Assembly: GCA_036745275.1 (NCBI GenBank)
Contig: DAIOGK010000017.1
Span: forward strand, 1 to 64,000
Direction of reading: 5' to 3'
Length of the DNA stretch: 64,000 nt
Source: JAIUNP01 sp020161975
Lineage (GTDB): Bacteria; Pseudomonadota; Alphaproteobacteria; Rhizobiales; Beijerinckiaceae
The notes under the pieces are model-generated. The model was not told where the DNA came from, ran no database searches, and saw only the letters and a program-made list of their open reading frames with translations. Positions 44,911 to 54,078 of the stretch are shown here, one piece after another. The position numbers were made by a program, and so were the translations under genes. How positions within the stretch are numbered: the stretch's first letter is position 1; each line of letters starts with the position of its first letter.

Positions 44911-44983
44911 GGTTGCCTCCCTGAAGCATAATATCTGCCTGTCTTCCGCGCGCGTGACAGGGCGTGTATAGGTTTCCGCTAAC

Positions 44984-45532
44984 ATGGCGATTTTCAGTTT
45001 CATACGCAACGTGCTTGCCTGTGCGACATTGGCAGGATGCCTGCCCGTCCTCGGCGGCTGCGCGCTCTCCCCGTTCGACGAGGACAGCATGCTGCGCAAT
45101 GCCGGCACGGTCATCGGAACCACCGGCAAGCTGTCCGAGCCGAAGCCCTTCGTGAAAGACAGCCGCACGGGTTCAACGGAATACCCGGCTGTGGGCGTGA
45201 CCCCGGCGGAGCCGGCGATTCGCGCGCGTCAGGGCGCGGGCGTTCAGGCGCTGGAGAACGAACTCAATGCGTTGCGTGCCCGCAACGACCAAGCGGTCGC
45301 GGCCCAGCGTCCACCGTCTCCTTTTGACGGCAAGGTCGAGCCCGGCTTCAAGCCACCGCCGCCCAAGCCCCTTCCAGCCTACACCGGACCTAAAATCGAT
45401 GTTCCGGTGGCAAAGGACGCGACAGCGGACACCCCGACGACGGCAAAGGCGCTCACGGCGAAGAAAAAGTCTACACTTCGGAAACCAAACGAAAAGAAGT
45501 CTGGCGCAGGATCAGGACAGCCGGAAACCTGA
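44984..45532 (+). CDS. Hypothetical lipoprotein divergent from phaC
   Basis: The 182-aa protein has a lipoprotein signal (LAGCLPVLGGC, lipobox Cys about 26), then a low-complexity Pro/Lys/Ala-rich body (FKPPPPKPLPAY) and a Lys-rich tail. A short coiled segment (ALENELNALRARNDQAVAAQ) lies near residue 90. It starts 73 bp from phaC on the opposite strand. No family recognised; likely anchored in the outer membrane. It is followed closely by the aminotransferase gene. Confidence 0.7.
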   Translation: MAIFSFIRNVLACATLAGCLPVLGGCALSPFDEDSMLRNAGTVIGTTGKLSEPKPFVKDSRTGSTEYPAVGVTPAEPAIRARQGAGVQALENELNALRARNDQAVAAQRPPSPFDGKVEPGFKPPPPKPLPAYTGPKIDVPVAKDATADTPTTAKALTAKKKSTLRKPNEKKSGAGSGQPET

Positions 45533-45655
45533 TGAACAACGGGTTTCCAGCCGGTTCAGGCGGGTTCCCCATCTTGTGTGTGGAAAATTCCGGCAAATTC
45601 GCTTATTGAGCGAAGCCTCTGGATCGGCCTCGACTGTTTTGGGGGAGTACGATCC

Positions 45656-46927
45656 GTGATCAATCTTGTCCGGCCGGAGTTCGGCCAGCGTCAACCCGAG
45701 AGTTTTTTCGACATGCAGGACTTTCACCGCGTCCGTCGTTTGCCGCCCTACGTCTTCGAGCAGGTCAACAAGATCAAGGCTCAGGCGCGAGCGAACGGCG
45801 CGGATATCATTGATCTCGGCATGGGCAATCCCGATCTCGCGGTCCCCAAGCATGTCATTGAAAAGATGATGGAAACCGTGGGCAAGCCGCGCACGGACCG
45901 GTACTCCGCCTCCAAGGGCATCCCCGGCTTGCGTCGCGCCCAGGCGAACTACTATGAGCGCCGCTTCGGCGTGAAGCTGAATCCGGATACGCAGGTCATC
46001 GCCACCCTCGGCTCCAAGGAAGGCTTCGCCAACATGGCGCAGGCCATCACCGGCCCGGGCGATGTCGTGCTGGTGCCGAACCCGTCCTATCCCATCCACG
46101 CCTTCGGCTTCCTGATGGCCGGCGGCGTGATCCGTTCGGTGCCGGCGACCCCGGGCGAAGAGTATTTCCGTGCGCTCGAACGGGCCGTGATCCACTCGAT
46201 CCCCAAGCCGATCGCTGTTGTCACCTGCTTCCCGTCGAACCCCACGGCGGAGGTGGCAGATCTCGATTTCTATCGCGAGCTGGTAGCTTTCGCCAAAAAG
46301 CACGAGTTGATCGTTCTCTCCGATCTCGCTTATGCCGAACTTTACTTCGACGACAACCCGCCGCCCTCGATCCTTCAGGTGCCGGGCGCCTTTGATATTG
46401 CGGTCGAGTTCACCTCGATGTCGAAGACCTTCTCCATGGCCGGCTGGCGCATGGGCTTTGCCGTGGGCAACGAGAAGCTCTGCGCCGCGCTCGCCCGCGT
46501 GAAATCCTATCTTGATTACGGCGCCTACACGCCGATCCAGGTGGCCGCGACCGCCGCGCTCAATGGGCCGGAAGACTGCATCAACGAGATGCGCGCGACC
46601 TACAGGAAGCGTCGCGATGCGCTGGTCGAGAGCTTCAGCAAGGCCGGTTGGGATTTCCCCGCGCCGAAGGCGTCGATGTTCGCCTGGGTGCCGATTCCGG
46701 AAAAATTCCGCGCCATGGGCAGCCTCGAATTCTCGAAGATGTTGGTGGAAAAAGCGGAAGTCGCCGTCGCGCCGGGCATCGGCTTTGGCGAACATGGCGA
46801 TGATTATGTGCGCCTGGCGATCGTCGAGAACGAGAACCGCATCCGTCAGGCGGCGCGTAATGTCGGCAAGTTCCTCAAATCCGCCGATACGACGCTGCAT
46901 AACGTCGTCACGCTCAAGACCGGTTGA
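45656..46927 (+). CDS. Class I/II aminotransferase (LL-DAP aminotransferase/AlaC-like)
   Basis: The 423-aa PLP enzyme matches the alphaproteobacterial aminotransferase usually encoded before hom: FHRVRRLPPYVFEQVN at the start, DLGMGNPDL, TLGSKEGFANMAQ, CFPSNPTAEV, LSDLAYAEL and the Schiff-base Lys in TSMSKTFSMAGWRMG. It probably transfers amino groups among alanine, glutamate and aspartate-family keto acids. GTG at 45656 has GGGGGAG 9 bases upstream; an ATG at 45713 would give the more usual 404-aa form. Confidence 0.9.
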   Translation: MINLVRPEFGQRQPESFFDMQDFHRVRRLPPYVFEQVNKIKAQARANGADIIDLGMGNPDLAVPKHVIEKMMETVGKPRTDRYSASKGIPGLRRAQANYYERRFGVKLNPDTQVIATLGSKEGFANMAQAITGPGDVVLVPNPSYPIHAFGFLMAGGVIRSVPATPGEEYFRALERAVIHSIPKPIAVVTCFPSNPTAEVADLDFYRELVAFAKKHELIVLSDLAYAELYFDDNPPPSILQVPGAFDIAVEFTSMSKTFSMAGWRMGFAVGNEKLCAALARVKSYLDYGAYTPIQVAATAALNGPEDCINEMRATYRKRRDALVESFSKAGWDFPAPKASMFAWVPIPEKFRAMGSLEFSKMLVEKAEVAVAPGIGFGEHGDDYVRLAIVENENRIRQAARNVGKFLKSADTTLHNVVTLKTG

Positions 46928-46944
46928 GTTTGTTGCAGGCGCTG

Positions 46945-46977
46945 TCAGTCCGGGGGCGCCGCTGCGCCCCGGACTGA
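46945..46977 (+). repeat. Strong imperfect palindrome between aminotransferase and hom
   Basis: TCAGTCCGGGG pairs with CCCCGGACTGA, and an inner CGC-GCG extends the stem past one bulge to about 14 bp. No T run follows. It could be a terminator-like or processing hairpin, or a REP-type palindrome, ahead of hom. Confidence 0.6.
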
Positions 46978-47056
46978 GGTGCCTCCTGCCATTGCCCCTT
47001 GCGACCATCTCCGCTAAGCCACCGTCCAGACTTTGCTGCAACGCAGGACGAGTGAA

Positions 47057-48355
47057 ATGGCAAACGCATTACGGGTTGGAATCGCCGGGCTGGGAACGGT
47101 CGGCATCGGCGCGCTGAAAATCCTCAACCAGCGTGCCAACGAACTCACCCTGTCTGCCGGCCGTCCGATCCGCGTCACCGCGGTCGCCTCGCGCGACCGG
47201 ACGCGCGACCGCGGGATCGACGTTTCTCAATACCTGTGGTTTGAAAATCCGGTCGAAATGGCCGGCTCGCCCGAGATCGACATCTTCGTCGAGACCATCG
47301 GCGGGGCGGAGGGCCCGGCCCATGATGCGGTCAAGGCCGCGCTGAAGGCCGGCAAGCCGGTCGTGACCGCCAACAAGGCGCTGCTGGCCAAACATGGCGC
47401 GGAACTTGCGCGCCTTGCCGAGACGAACGGCGTCGCCATCGCCTTCGAACCGGCGGCGGCGGGCGGCATTCCGGTCATCAAGGCGCTGAAGGAAAGCCTC
47501 GTCGGCAATCGCATCACCCGCGTTTCCGGCATCATGAACGGCACTTGCAACTACATCCTCAGCCGCATGGAGGCCGAGGGGCTGAGCTTTGCCGAATGCC
47601 TCAAGGATGCGCAGCGTCTGGGCTATGCCGAGGCGGACCCGACCTTCGATGTCGAAGGCTTCGATACCGCGCACAAGCTGGCGCTGCTGACCTCGCTCGC
47701 CTTCGGCACCGAGGTTGATTCCGATTCGATTTATGTCGAGGGCATTTCCGGGGTCACTCCGCTCGATCTGAAGATGGCCGATGAACTCGGTTTCCGTATC
47801 AAGCTGCTGGGCGTTGCCGAGCGCACTTCGCAGGGCATCGAGCAGCGCGTTCACCCCACCATGGTGCCCAAAACCTCGCAGCTCGCGCAGGTGATGGGTG
47901 TGCTGAACGCCGTCTCCATTCAGGCAGATCCGGTCGGTGAACTTACCTTCGTCGGGCCCGGCGCCGGGGCAGGGGCCACCGGCAGCGCGGTCGTGGGCGA
48001 CATCCTCGATATTGCGCGCGGCGCCAACGTCGCCACCTTCGGGCGCTCTGCCGGCGCGCTCGAAAAGCCGGTGCGCGCGCCGATCCGCCAGCATGAGGGC
48101 GGCTATTACATCCGCATGGACGTGAAGGATGTGCCAGGCGCTGCCGCCCGGATTGCGACGCGCATGGCCGAACGCGGCATCAGCCTCGAAAGCATCCTGC
48201 AAAAGGGCAGCCGCGACCGGTCCACGGGGGGCACGGTGCCGGTGGTGCTGATCACCTATGCCACCAGCGAGGCCAAGCTTCGCGAGGCACTGAGCGACAT
48301 CGCCGGCGACGGTGTTCTGGAAGGCGATCCGCAGGCCATCCGCATCGAGCGGTAA
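47057..48355 (+). CDS. hom: Homoserine dehydrogenase
   Basis: The 432-aa enzyme reduces aspartate semialdehyde to homoserine, the branch to threonine and methionine. It has the NAD-binding start LRVGIAGLGTVGIGALK, VVTANKALLAKHG, PAAAGGIPVIKALKESL, GIMNGTCNYILSRM and YAEADPTFDVEGFD. A C-terminal ACT domain (YYIRMDVKDVPGAAARIATRM) points to feedback control by threonine. The start at 47057 (MANALRVG) is preferred to 47033. It supplies homoserine, the precursor for the metY step encoded 25 kb away. Confidence 0.96.
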   Translation: MANALRVGIAGLGTVGIGALKILNQRANELTLSAGRPIRVTAVASRDRTRDRGIDVSQYLWFENPVEMAGSPEIDIFVETIGGAEGPAHDAVKAALKAGKPVVTANKALLAKHGAELARLAETNGVAIAFEPAAAGGIPVIKALKESLVGNRITRVSGIMNGTCNYILSRMEAEGLSFAECLKDAQRLGYAEADPTFDVEGFDTAHKLALLTSLAFGTEVDSDSIYVEGISGVTPLDLKMADELGFRIKLLGVAERTSQGIEQRVHPTMVPKTSQLAQVMGVLNAVSIQADPVGELTFVGPGAGAGATGSAVVGDILDIARGANVATFGRSAGALEKPVRAPIRQHEGGYYIRMDVKDVPGAAARIATRMAERGISLESILQKGSRDRSTGGTVPVVLITYATSEAKLREALSDIAGDGVLEGDPQAIRIER

Positions 48356-48468
48356 AGCGCCGAAATCAAAAACTGTACTTGGCTTTGCCGTAAACTGTTC
48401 TAGGTTTTTCTTCCGGATCTGTGATGGGCGCAGGGACTGCCTCGCGTACGGTCCGGAGGGGGGGCGGC

Positions 48469-49131
48469 ATGGCCAAAAACGTGAAGACCTTTGCTGTCAT
48501 CGGCCTGGGCGCCTTCGGCAGCACGGTGGCGAGTGAGCTGTTTCGCGCAGGGCACAAGGTCATGGGCGTCGATACGGACGAGCGCCGCGTCTCGCAGATG
48601 GCCTCGAACCTCACGTCATCCTTCATCTTCGACACAACCGACGAGGCGGCCATGCGTGAGGCCGGGCTCGATTGCTGCGATGTGGCGCTGGTCGCTATCG
48701 GCAGCGATATTCAGGCCAGCATCCTGACGACCATGAATCTGAAAATGCTGGGCATCGACACGATCTGGGTAAAGGCGTCCAACAAGACGCACCACCGCAT
48801 TCTGCTGAAGCTCGGGGCGGACCGCATCATAGAGCCGGAGCAGGAAATGGGCCGGCATATCGCGCAGATGCTCAACAATCCGATGGTCAAGGATTACGTC
48901 AGCCTCGGCAACGGCTACAGCGTGGTCACGATCGTCGTGCCGGAACGGCTGGACGGCAAGGATATGAAGGCGATGGTAGGGGACGAAGACTTCAACTTGC
49001 GACCGCTCGGCCTCATGCGTGGCGGCGAGTTCGTGTCGTGCGAAGGCGCCCCGGTCACATTCCGCAAGGATGATCGGCTGCTGCTGCTGGGCCGGAGTCA
49101 GGATCTGCGCCGATTCGGTGAATCGACCTAA
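48469..49131 (+). CDS. Potassium-uptake regulatory subunit, TrkA-N/KtrA type
   Basis: The 220-aa protein has an RCK/TrkA-N Rossmann domain (KTFAVIGLGAFGSTVASEL, then VMGVDTDERRV) and a TrkA-C domain (about 140-215, VVPERLDGKDMKAM). It is the cytoplasmic nucleotide-sensing ring of a Ktr-type potassium transporter, with the membrane partner 5 bp downstream. GGAGGGGG precedes the ATG at 48469. The pair interrupts the hom...glpX neighbourhood common in relatives. Confidence 0.9.
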   Translation: MAKNVKTFAVIGLGAFGSTVASELFRAGHKVMGVDTDERRVSQMASNLTSSFIFDTTDEAAMREAGLDCCDVALVAIGSDIQASILTTMNLKMLGIDTIWVKASNKTHHRILLKLGADRIIEPEQEMGRHIAQMLNNPMVKDYVSLGNGYSVVTIVVPERLDGKDMKAMVGDEDFNLRPLGLMRGGEFVSCEGAPVTFRKDDRLLLLGRSQDLRRFGEST

Positions 49132-49136
49132 GCGTC

Positions 49137-50492
49137 GTGGGCCTTGCGATGTTGGACCTCCTCCAGAATTTTGCCCGGAAAGCTGCGCGTATTCCGCCGC
49201 CGCTGATGCTGGCAGCGCTTTATGCAGCGCTCATTCTGGTCGGCGCGGTTGCACTCAAATTGCCCGTCGCCCATGTCAGGCCGCTCTCCTGGTCGGAAGT
49301 GCTGTTCACCTCCACCTCGGCCGTAACCGTGACAGGGCTGTCGGTCATTGATGTCGGTCAGCATTTGACGCTGTTCGGCCAGGTGGTGATTGCAGTGCTG
49401 ATGCAGCTTGGCGGCATTGGCCTCATGACTTTCGCGGCGCTGGTGCTCGGCGCGCTCGGCATGTCGGTGGGCCTGACCGGGCAGATCTATCTCCGCAACG
49501 ATCTCAACCACAATTCGATGAACCAGTTGCTCAGGCTGGTGCGGCTGATCGTGAAGATCGTGCTCATCTGCGAGGTGGCCGGAGCCGTGCTGCTCACCTT
49601 CGCATTTGTTCCGCGCTCCGGCCTCGGGCAGGGCCTTTGGGAAGCGGTGTTCCATTCGATTTCAGCCTTCAACAACGCCGGCTTTTCGACCTTTTCCGAA
49701 GGGCTCGCTCCCTTCGCCACCGACCCCGTCATAAACATCGTCATTCCCGCGCTCTTTATCGTGGGAGGCATCGGCTATGTCGTGCTGCACGATCTGCACC
49801 AGCGGGATGTCTGGCACGGCTGGACGCTGAACACCAAGGTGATGCTGACTGGAACCGCTGCGCTGATCGTCTGGTCCGTGTCGATGTTCGCCTTTCTGGA
49901 ATGGGACAACCCCGGTACGCTGGGCGCGCTGGACAGTCGCATCGACCGGCTGATTGTCAGCTGGTTCCAGGGCGTGACGCCACGCACTGCGGGCTTCAAC
50001 ACCACCAACATTTCGGCAATGCACGACAGCACCTCGATGATGTTCATCTCGTTGATGCTGATCGGCGGAGGCCCGTCGTCCACGGCCGGCGGTATCAAGG
50101 TAACGACCTTCGCGGTGATGCTTGTTGCCACGGTGGCCTTTTTCCGCCGTCAGTCGCAGTTCAACCTCTTCGGTCGCGCCGTCGCCATGGAGGAGGTGCT
50201 GAAAGTCATGGCGCTGACCGTGCTCAGCCTCATGATCGTGTTTGTCAGTGTTTTTCTGCTTGCCGCCTCTAATGAAGGCCATTTTCTCGATATCACCTTC
50301 GAGGTTGCGAGCGCATTCGGCACGGTGGGTCTGTCACGCGGCTATACGACCTCGCTGAACGAATTCGGGCGCGTGGTCATCATGGTCGTGATGTTCATCG
50401 GACGTGTCGGCCCATTGACGCTGGGCTTCGTGCTCGCCACCCAGACAGTGCCGCGTGTGCGCTATCCGGTCGGAAAGATCCACCTGGGATAG
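49137..50492 (+). CDS. Potassium transporter membrane subunit, KtrB/TrkH type
   Basis: The 451-aa protein contains four M1-P-M2 repeats of the Trk/Ktr/HKT family. The filter-like loops include TSTSAVTVTGLSVIDVG, HSISAFNNAGFSTF, GVTPRTAGFNTTN and ASAFGTVGLSRGYT. One Gly in each loop lines the filter. It imports potassium, gated by the upstream RCK subunit. GTG at 49137 or ATG at 49149 may be the start. Confidence 0.92.
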   Translation: MGLAMLDLLQNFARKAARIPPPLMLAALYAALILVGAVALKLPVAHVRPLSWSEVLFTSTSAVTVTGLSVIDVGQHLTLFGQVVIAVLMQLGGIGLMTFAALVLGALGMSVGLTGQIYLRNDLNHNSMNQLLRLVRLIVKIVLICEVAGAVLLTFAFVPRSGLGQGLWEAVFHSISAFNNAGFSTFSEGLAPFATDPVINIVIPALFIVGGIGYVVLHDLHQRDVWHGWTLNTKVMLTGTAALIVWSVSMFAFLEWDNPGTLGALDSRIDRLIVSWFQGVTPRTAGFNTTNISAMHDSTSMMFISLMLIGGGPSSTAGGIKVTTFAVMLVATVAFFRRQSQFNLFGRAVAMEEVLKVMALTVLSLMIVFVSVFLLAASNEGHFLDITFEVASAFGTVGLSRGYTTSLNEFGRVVIMVVMFIGRVGPLTLGFVLATQTVPRVRYPVGKIHLG

Positions 50493-50502
50493 AACTGTCA
50501 GC

Positions 50503-51648
50503 CTAGACCGGAATCCGCGCCAGCTTGTTCTCGGTGAGCACCGCCGGCAGGCCAATCCTGCCATGACGGACCTGCTTGCGCAGGCTGTCCAGTCCCGGCT
50601 CGACAAGGCGGAACATCACCACCGAAAGGGCAAGCGCGGCGGCAAGCGTCAGCGCGAACCCGGTCCATCCCAGTTGCGGCCAGAAGGCGCCAACCACGAA
50701 CATGATGCCGAAGTGATTGAGATAAAGCGGGTATGACAGGTCGCCCAGCGCCTGATCCTGCGGCCGTGCGCGCGTCAGGCGGATATGGGCCAACGCGGGA
50801 ATCATGATCAGCAGAACCGCCAGAATGGCCACCCGTGCCGGCATATTGAAGGGGCCGAAGGCCGCGCGGGCCACGTCATTGAGTTGATCCCCGATGTCTG
50901 CGAACGCGATGAGCGAAAAGGCCCATGACAGGACGCTCACACCAAAGCCGAAAAGGCTGCCGCGAAGCGCATAGTAAACCGCAACGCCGAACACGAAGAA
51001 CGGAATGAGACGCACCGTTTCGGGCCCGGCACCGGTCAGCGCCATGACATAGTAGAACGCAAGCGCGGCAGCGCCCGCAAGACCAAGGGCCCGATGGTAG
51101 AAGGAGGCAGGCGCGAACATAACCACCGCCATCACGAGGTAGAACATCAACTCCGTGCGGATCGACCAGACGATGGTAATCAGCGGGTGGGTCATGTCCG
51201 GTCCGAGTTTCGTGGCGCCGGGAATGGCCTGAATGTAATTGGCCGCGATGTTCTTCAGCGTCAGAACGTCCATGGTCACAAGTTCGGGCTTGTGCATCTC
51301 GAAATGTCGGAACGGCCCGCCAAGCAGCAGAAGGGCGACAATCAGCAGGGTCACTGTTGTTGCGGCCAGCAGCGGCGGAAAGATGCGAATGGAGCGATTG
51401 AGAAGGAAGGCGCCGGCCCGGCCACGATAATGAACTTCGATCGCCTCGGCGATCACGAAGCCGGATACTGCGAAAAAGACCAGAACGGCGATGGACCCCA
51501 GCCCCAATGGCACGATGGCCTGCTGAAAGGCGAGTGGAGCAAAGTTTGTATAGTGCTGCGCAACGACCAGAATGGCCAAAACAAATCGGAAGGTTCCAAG
51601 CGGGCGATAAACAAGAGTTGAGGCAGAATTCGGAGAAGTATGGCCCAT
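50503..51648 (-). CDS. Acyltransferase 3 family (OafA-like) membrane protein
   Basis: The 381-aa protein has about 10 helices and the family's start STLVYRPLGTFRFVLAILVVAQHY, whose Arg and His lie in the first-helix region. FFAVSGFVIAEAIE and RSIRIFPPLLAA match conserved segments. Members O-acetylate sugars of surface glycans. The start at 51648 removes a poor N-terminal tail; a leader segment to 51714 is possible. It converges on the potassium genes. Confidence 0.88.
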   Translation of the reverse strand: MGHTSPNSASTLVYRPLGTFRFVLAILVVAQHYTNFAPLAFQQAIVPLGLGSIAVLVFFAVSGFVIAEAIEVHYRGRAGAFLLNRSIRIFPPLLAATTVTLLIVALLLLGGPFRHFEMHKPELVTMDVLTLKNIAANYIQAIPGATKLGPDMTHPLITIVWSIRTELMFYLVMAVVMFAPASFYHRALGLAGAAALAFYYVMALTGAGPETVRLIPFFVFGVAVYYALRGSLFGFGVSVLSWAFSLIAFADIGDQLNDVARAAFGPFNMPARVAILAVLLIMIPALAHIRLTRARPQDQALGDLSYPLYLNHFGIMFVVGAFWPQLGWTGFALTLAAALALSVVMFRLVEPGLDSLRKQVRHGRIGLPAVLTENKLARIPV

Positions 51649-51746
51649 GGCGACACCGATAGCTGAATAGAAGGTCAGTGTACGCGCTAAGCGTTGTGCC
51701 TCAAAACAACACACGAGTTCATGGTGAGCATTAAGGATTTATTTTA

Positions 51747-52436
51747 TTATTTAACGCTTGGCGCCGCCTGTGCAAAGAACGCGCCCGCCACATCGCCGCC
51801 CCCCTGGCAGAACGGCGCGCGCCCGCCCTTGCCATGCGGCGGCAAGGCATCAACAAGCAAGGCATCGCCCGAGCGGCGCAGCGCGAGGGTCCACCCTTCG
51901 TTCGGCCCGCCATGGGCGAGCGCCGCGCTTTTGGCACCGACGATGATCAGCGGCCCCGCTGGCATTGCCGCGTCGTCGAACTCGCAAAACCAGGTGCCGA
52001 CGGAGAGTTCCGCCACGGAAACGCGGACATTGTAGGTTCCGGCCGCCTTTGCCGCCACTTCCACCGTTCCTGTGGCATTGGCCCAGTGGCCGACCCATTT
52101 GTCCTTCGGTTTCACGACGGCATTGAGAAAATCGCGGCGCAGGGCCATTTGCGCTCCGACATCGAAGGCAACACCAGCCTCCTTGCCCCGGCGGACCGTC
52201 AGAAACGCTGCATGGTCGTCCTGCAACCGGCTGCGGGTCATCTTGTCGAGCCGGGCAGTCGCCCCGGAAAAGGCCTGTGAGACCTGAACTTCCAGCGCGG
52301 CAAGCTCTGCCGCCCGGCACTGGCGAGGCGAAAGGCTGTCGGGGCACACCTCTTCGGAGCGCACAACCGTCGGAAGCGAGGTCAATGCAGGGAGAGTCAC
52401 CGCCACTGCGGCGAACGCATACAAGCGACGCTTCAT
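51747..52436 (-). CDS. Exported LprI-like hypothetical protein
   Basis: The 229-aa product has a signal peptide (LYAFAAVAVTLPALTSLPTVVRS). An N-terminal segment CPDSLSPRQCRAAELAALEVQV...LDKMTRSRLQDDHAAFLTVRRG resembles LprI lysozyme-inhibitor-type domains. The C-terminal half is beta-rich (VGHWANATGTVEVAAKAAG). Four Cys suggest disulfides. It lies next to the acyltransferase on the same strand, about 100 bp apart. Function is uncertain. Confidence 0.65.
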   Translation of the reverse strand: MKRRLYAFAAVAVTLPALTSLPTVVRSEEVCPDSLSPRQCRAAELAALEVQVSQAFSGATARLDKMTRSRLQDDHAAFLTVRRGKEAGVAFDVGAQMALRRDFLNAVVKPKDKWVGHWANATGTVEVAAKAAGTYNVRVSVAELSVGTWFCEFDDAAMPAGPLIIVGAKSAALAHGGPNEGWTLALRRSGDALLVDALPPHGKGGRAPFCQGGGDVAGAFFAQAAPSVK

Positions 52437-52519
52437 CAGGTGCACCATGTCTAACCTGCGCACTATGCGTCAAATGCTGAAAGAGAGTGTAAAGGCTGCA
52501 AGAAGCACTTGAATATGGC

Positions 52520-52542
52520 GCAATGCTTCAAGGCAATGCTTC
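52520..52542. repeat. Direct repeat GCAATGCTTC in the glpX upstream region
   Basis: GCAATGCTTC occurs at 52520-52529 and 52533-52542, a 13-bp spacing, about 120 bp before glpX. It may be a regulator site. The remaining 52437-52663 region holds no gene. Confidence 0.4.
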
Positions 52543-52663
52543 CGGCCAAATTGATGGTTTCTCAACCCAAACTGCGCAGGACTGCGGCAGTCACCTAGCA
52601 AATTTGCGAGAATCCATATAACCCGAGGGGCGAAATTTCCCTCAGACCAGCAAGGCCCTCGCC

Positions 52664-53656
52664 ATGACAGAACTCATCGTCACCGAAGACAAGATCATCG
52701 AACGCGTGCTGGCCATGGAACTGATCCGAGTGACGGAACGCGCTGCGGTCGCTTCGGCCAAGCTGCGCGGTCGCGGTGACGAGAAGGCGGCGGATCAGGC
52801 GGCGGTGGACGCCATGCGCCGCGAACTCAACCGCCTGCCGATCGATGGCGAGGTGGTGATCGGCGAAGGCGAGCGCGACGAAGCGCCGATGCTCTTCATC
52901 GGCGAAAAGCTGGGCACCAAGAAGGGCCCGAAGGTCGATATCGCCGTCGATCCCCTGGAAGGCACGACACTCTGCGCCAAGGACATGCCGGGCTCCATCG
53001 CTGTGATGGCCATGGCCCAGGCCGGCACCTTGCTCTACGCGCCGGACGTTTACATGGACAAGATCGCGATTGGCCCTGGTTATTCCAAGGGCATCATCGA
53101 TCTCGATGCCACGCCGGAAGACAACATCATGGCCATCGCCAAGGCCAAGATGGTCAAGCCCGCCGAAGTGACTGCGCTGGTGATGGACCGCCCGCGCCAT
53201 GCCGACCTCATCGCCAAGCTGCGCAAGATCGGCTGCTCGATCCGCCTCATCACGGACGGCGACGTCGTGGGTGTCATCCAGTGCGCGGAATATCACAAGA
53301 CCGGCGTGGACATTTATCTGGGCATCGGCGGTGCGCCCGAAGGCGTGCTCGCGGCGGGCGCGCTGCGCTGCGTCGGCGGCCAGATGCAGGGCCGGCTGAT
53401 CCTCGATACGCCCGAGAAGGTGGCGCGCGCCGCCAAGATGGGCGTGAAAATCCCGAACAAGAAATATGACCTGTCGGAACTCGCCTCGGGCGATACGGTG
53501 GTTGCCGCCACCGGCGTCACCGATGGTGCGCTGCTTCAGGGCGTCAAGTTCCGTGGCGACATCATCGAGACGGAAACGATCATCTACCGTTCGCTGACCG
53601 GCACGGTCCGCCGCATCCACGGCGAGCATCGCGAACTGTCGAAATTCCACATCTGA
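52664..53656 (+). CDS. glpX: Class II fructose-1,6-bisphosphatase
   Basis: The 330-aa enzyme hydrolyses fructose-1,6-bisphosphate in gluconeogenesis. The GlpX metal site is visible: IGEGERDEAPML (about 67-78), IAVDPLEGTTLCAKD (about 93-107) and GIGGAPEGVLAAGALR (about 222-237). Its stop overlaps the start of a small exported protein (TGATG). The upstream leader contains direct repeats that may be regulatory. Confidence 0.96.
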   Translation: MTELIVTEDKIIERVLAMELIRVTERAAVASAKLRGRGDEKAADQAAVDAMRRELNRLPIDGEVVIGEGERDEAPMLFIGEKLGTKKGPKVDIAVDPLEGTTLCAKDMPGSIAVMAMAQAGTLLYAPDVYMDKIAIGPGYSKGIIDLDATPEDNIMAIAKAKMVKPAEVTALVMDRPRHADLIAKLRKIGCSIRLITDGDVVGVIQCAEYHKTGVDIYLGIGGAPEGVLAAGALRCVGGQMQGRLILDTPEKVARAAKMGVKIPNKKYDLSELASGDTVVAATGVTDGALLQGVKFRGDIIETETIIYRSLTGTVRRIHGEHRELSKFHI

Positions 53657-54078
53657 TGCGGGCCCGGGGAGCCTTCGTGGTTCTCTGTACCCTGACGGGG
53701 GCGGCATTGGCCGATTCCCCGTCCATTCCGCGCTGGGACCCTCCGGCTGCGGCCCGTTGCGATGATTTCGACCACCCGGACCGGGTGGTCGAGGCGATCG
53801 GTGCCACAAAATCCTGTCGCGCGGCGACGGAGATCTACTTCCGCTGCGAAGCCCGTTGGGACAACAACCCCGACATGGAGCAGATTGCAGTCAGTCGCTG
53901 CGAGGATGATTTCCAGCCGCGCATCAGCGCCGCGCGTTACGAACGCTACGAAATCCTGCGGGATGAGGCTTGCGTCGAGCGCTATCAGGCCAAAGACATG
54001 CGCATCCTGTGGTCCGCCGTCCGCGCCTGCCGAGTGCGCCTCGCCCGCGATTGGGCGAAACGGTATGCAAAACCGTGA
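53656..54078 (+). CDS. Hypothetical exported protein coupled to glpX
   Basis: The 140-aa product begins with a short signal peptide (MRARGAFVVLCTLTGAALA) and has six Cys in the mature part (residues about 36, 53, 63, 81, 103 and 125), suggesting disulfides, with many Arg and Trp. Its ATG overlaps the glpX stop, so it is co-translated with a cytosolic enzyme despite being exported. No family recognised. Confidence 0.7.
   Translation: MRARGAFVVLCTLTGAALADSPSIPRWDPPAAARCDDFDHPDRVVEAIGATKSCRAATEIYFRCEARWDNNPDMEQIAVSRCEDDFQPRISAARYERYEILRDEACVERYQAKDMRILWSAVRACRVRLARDWAKRYAKP

Noticed and set aside
45512..47041. 509-aa minus-strand ORF opposite the aminotransferase
   Set aside because: Antisense shadow with no family features; the plus-strand aminotransferase is complete.
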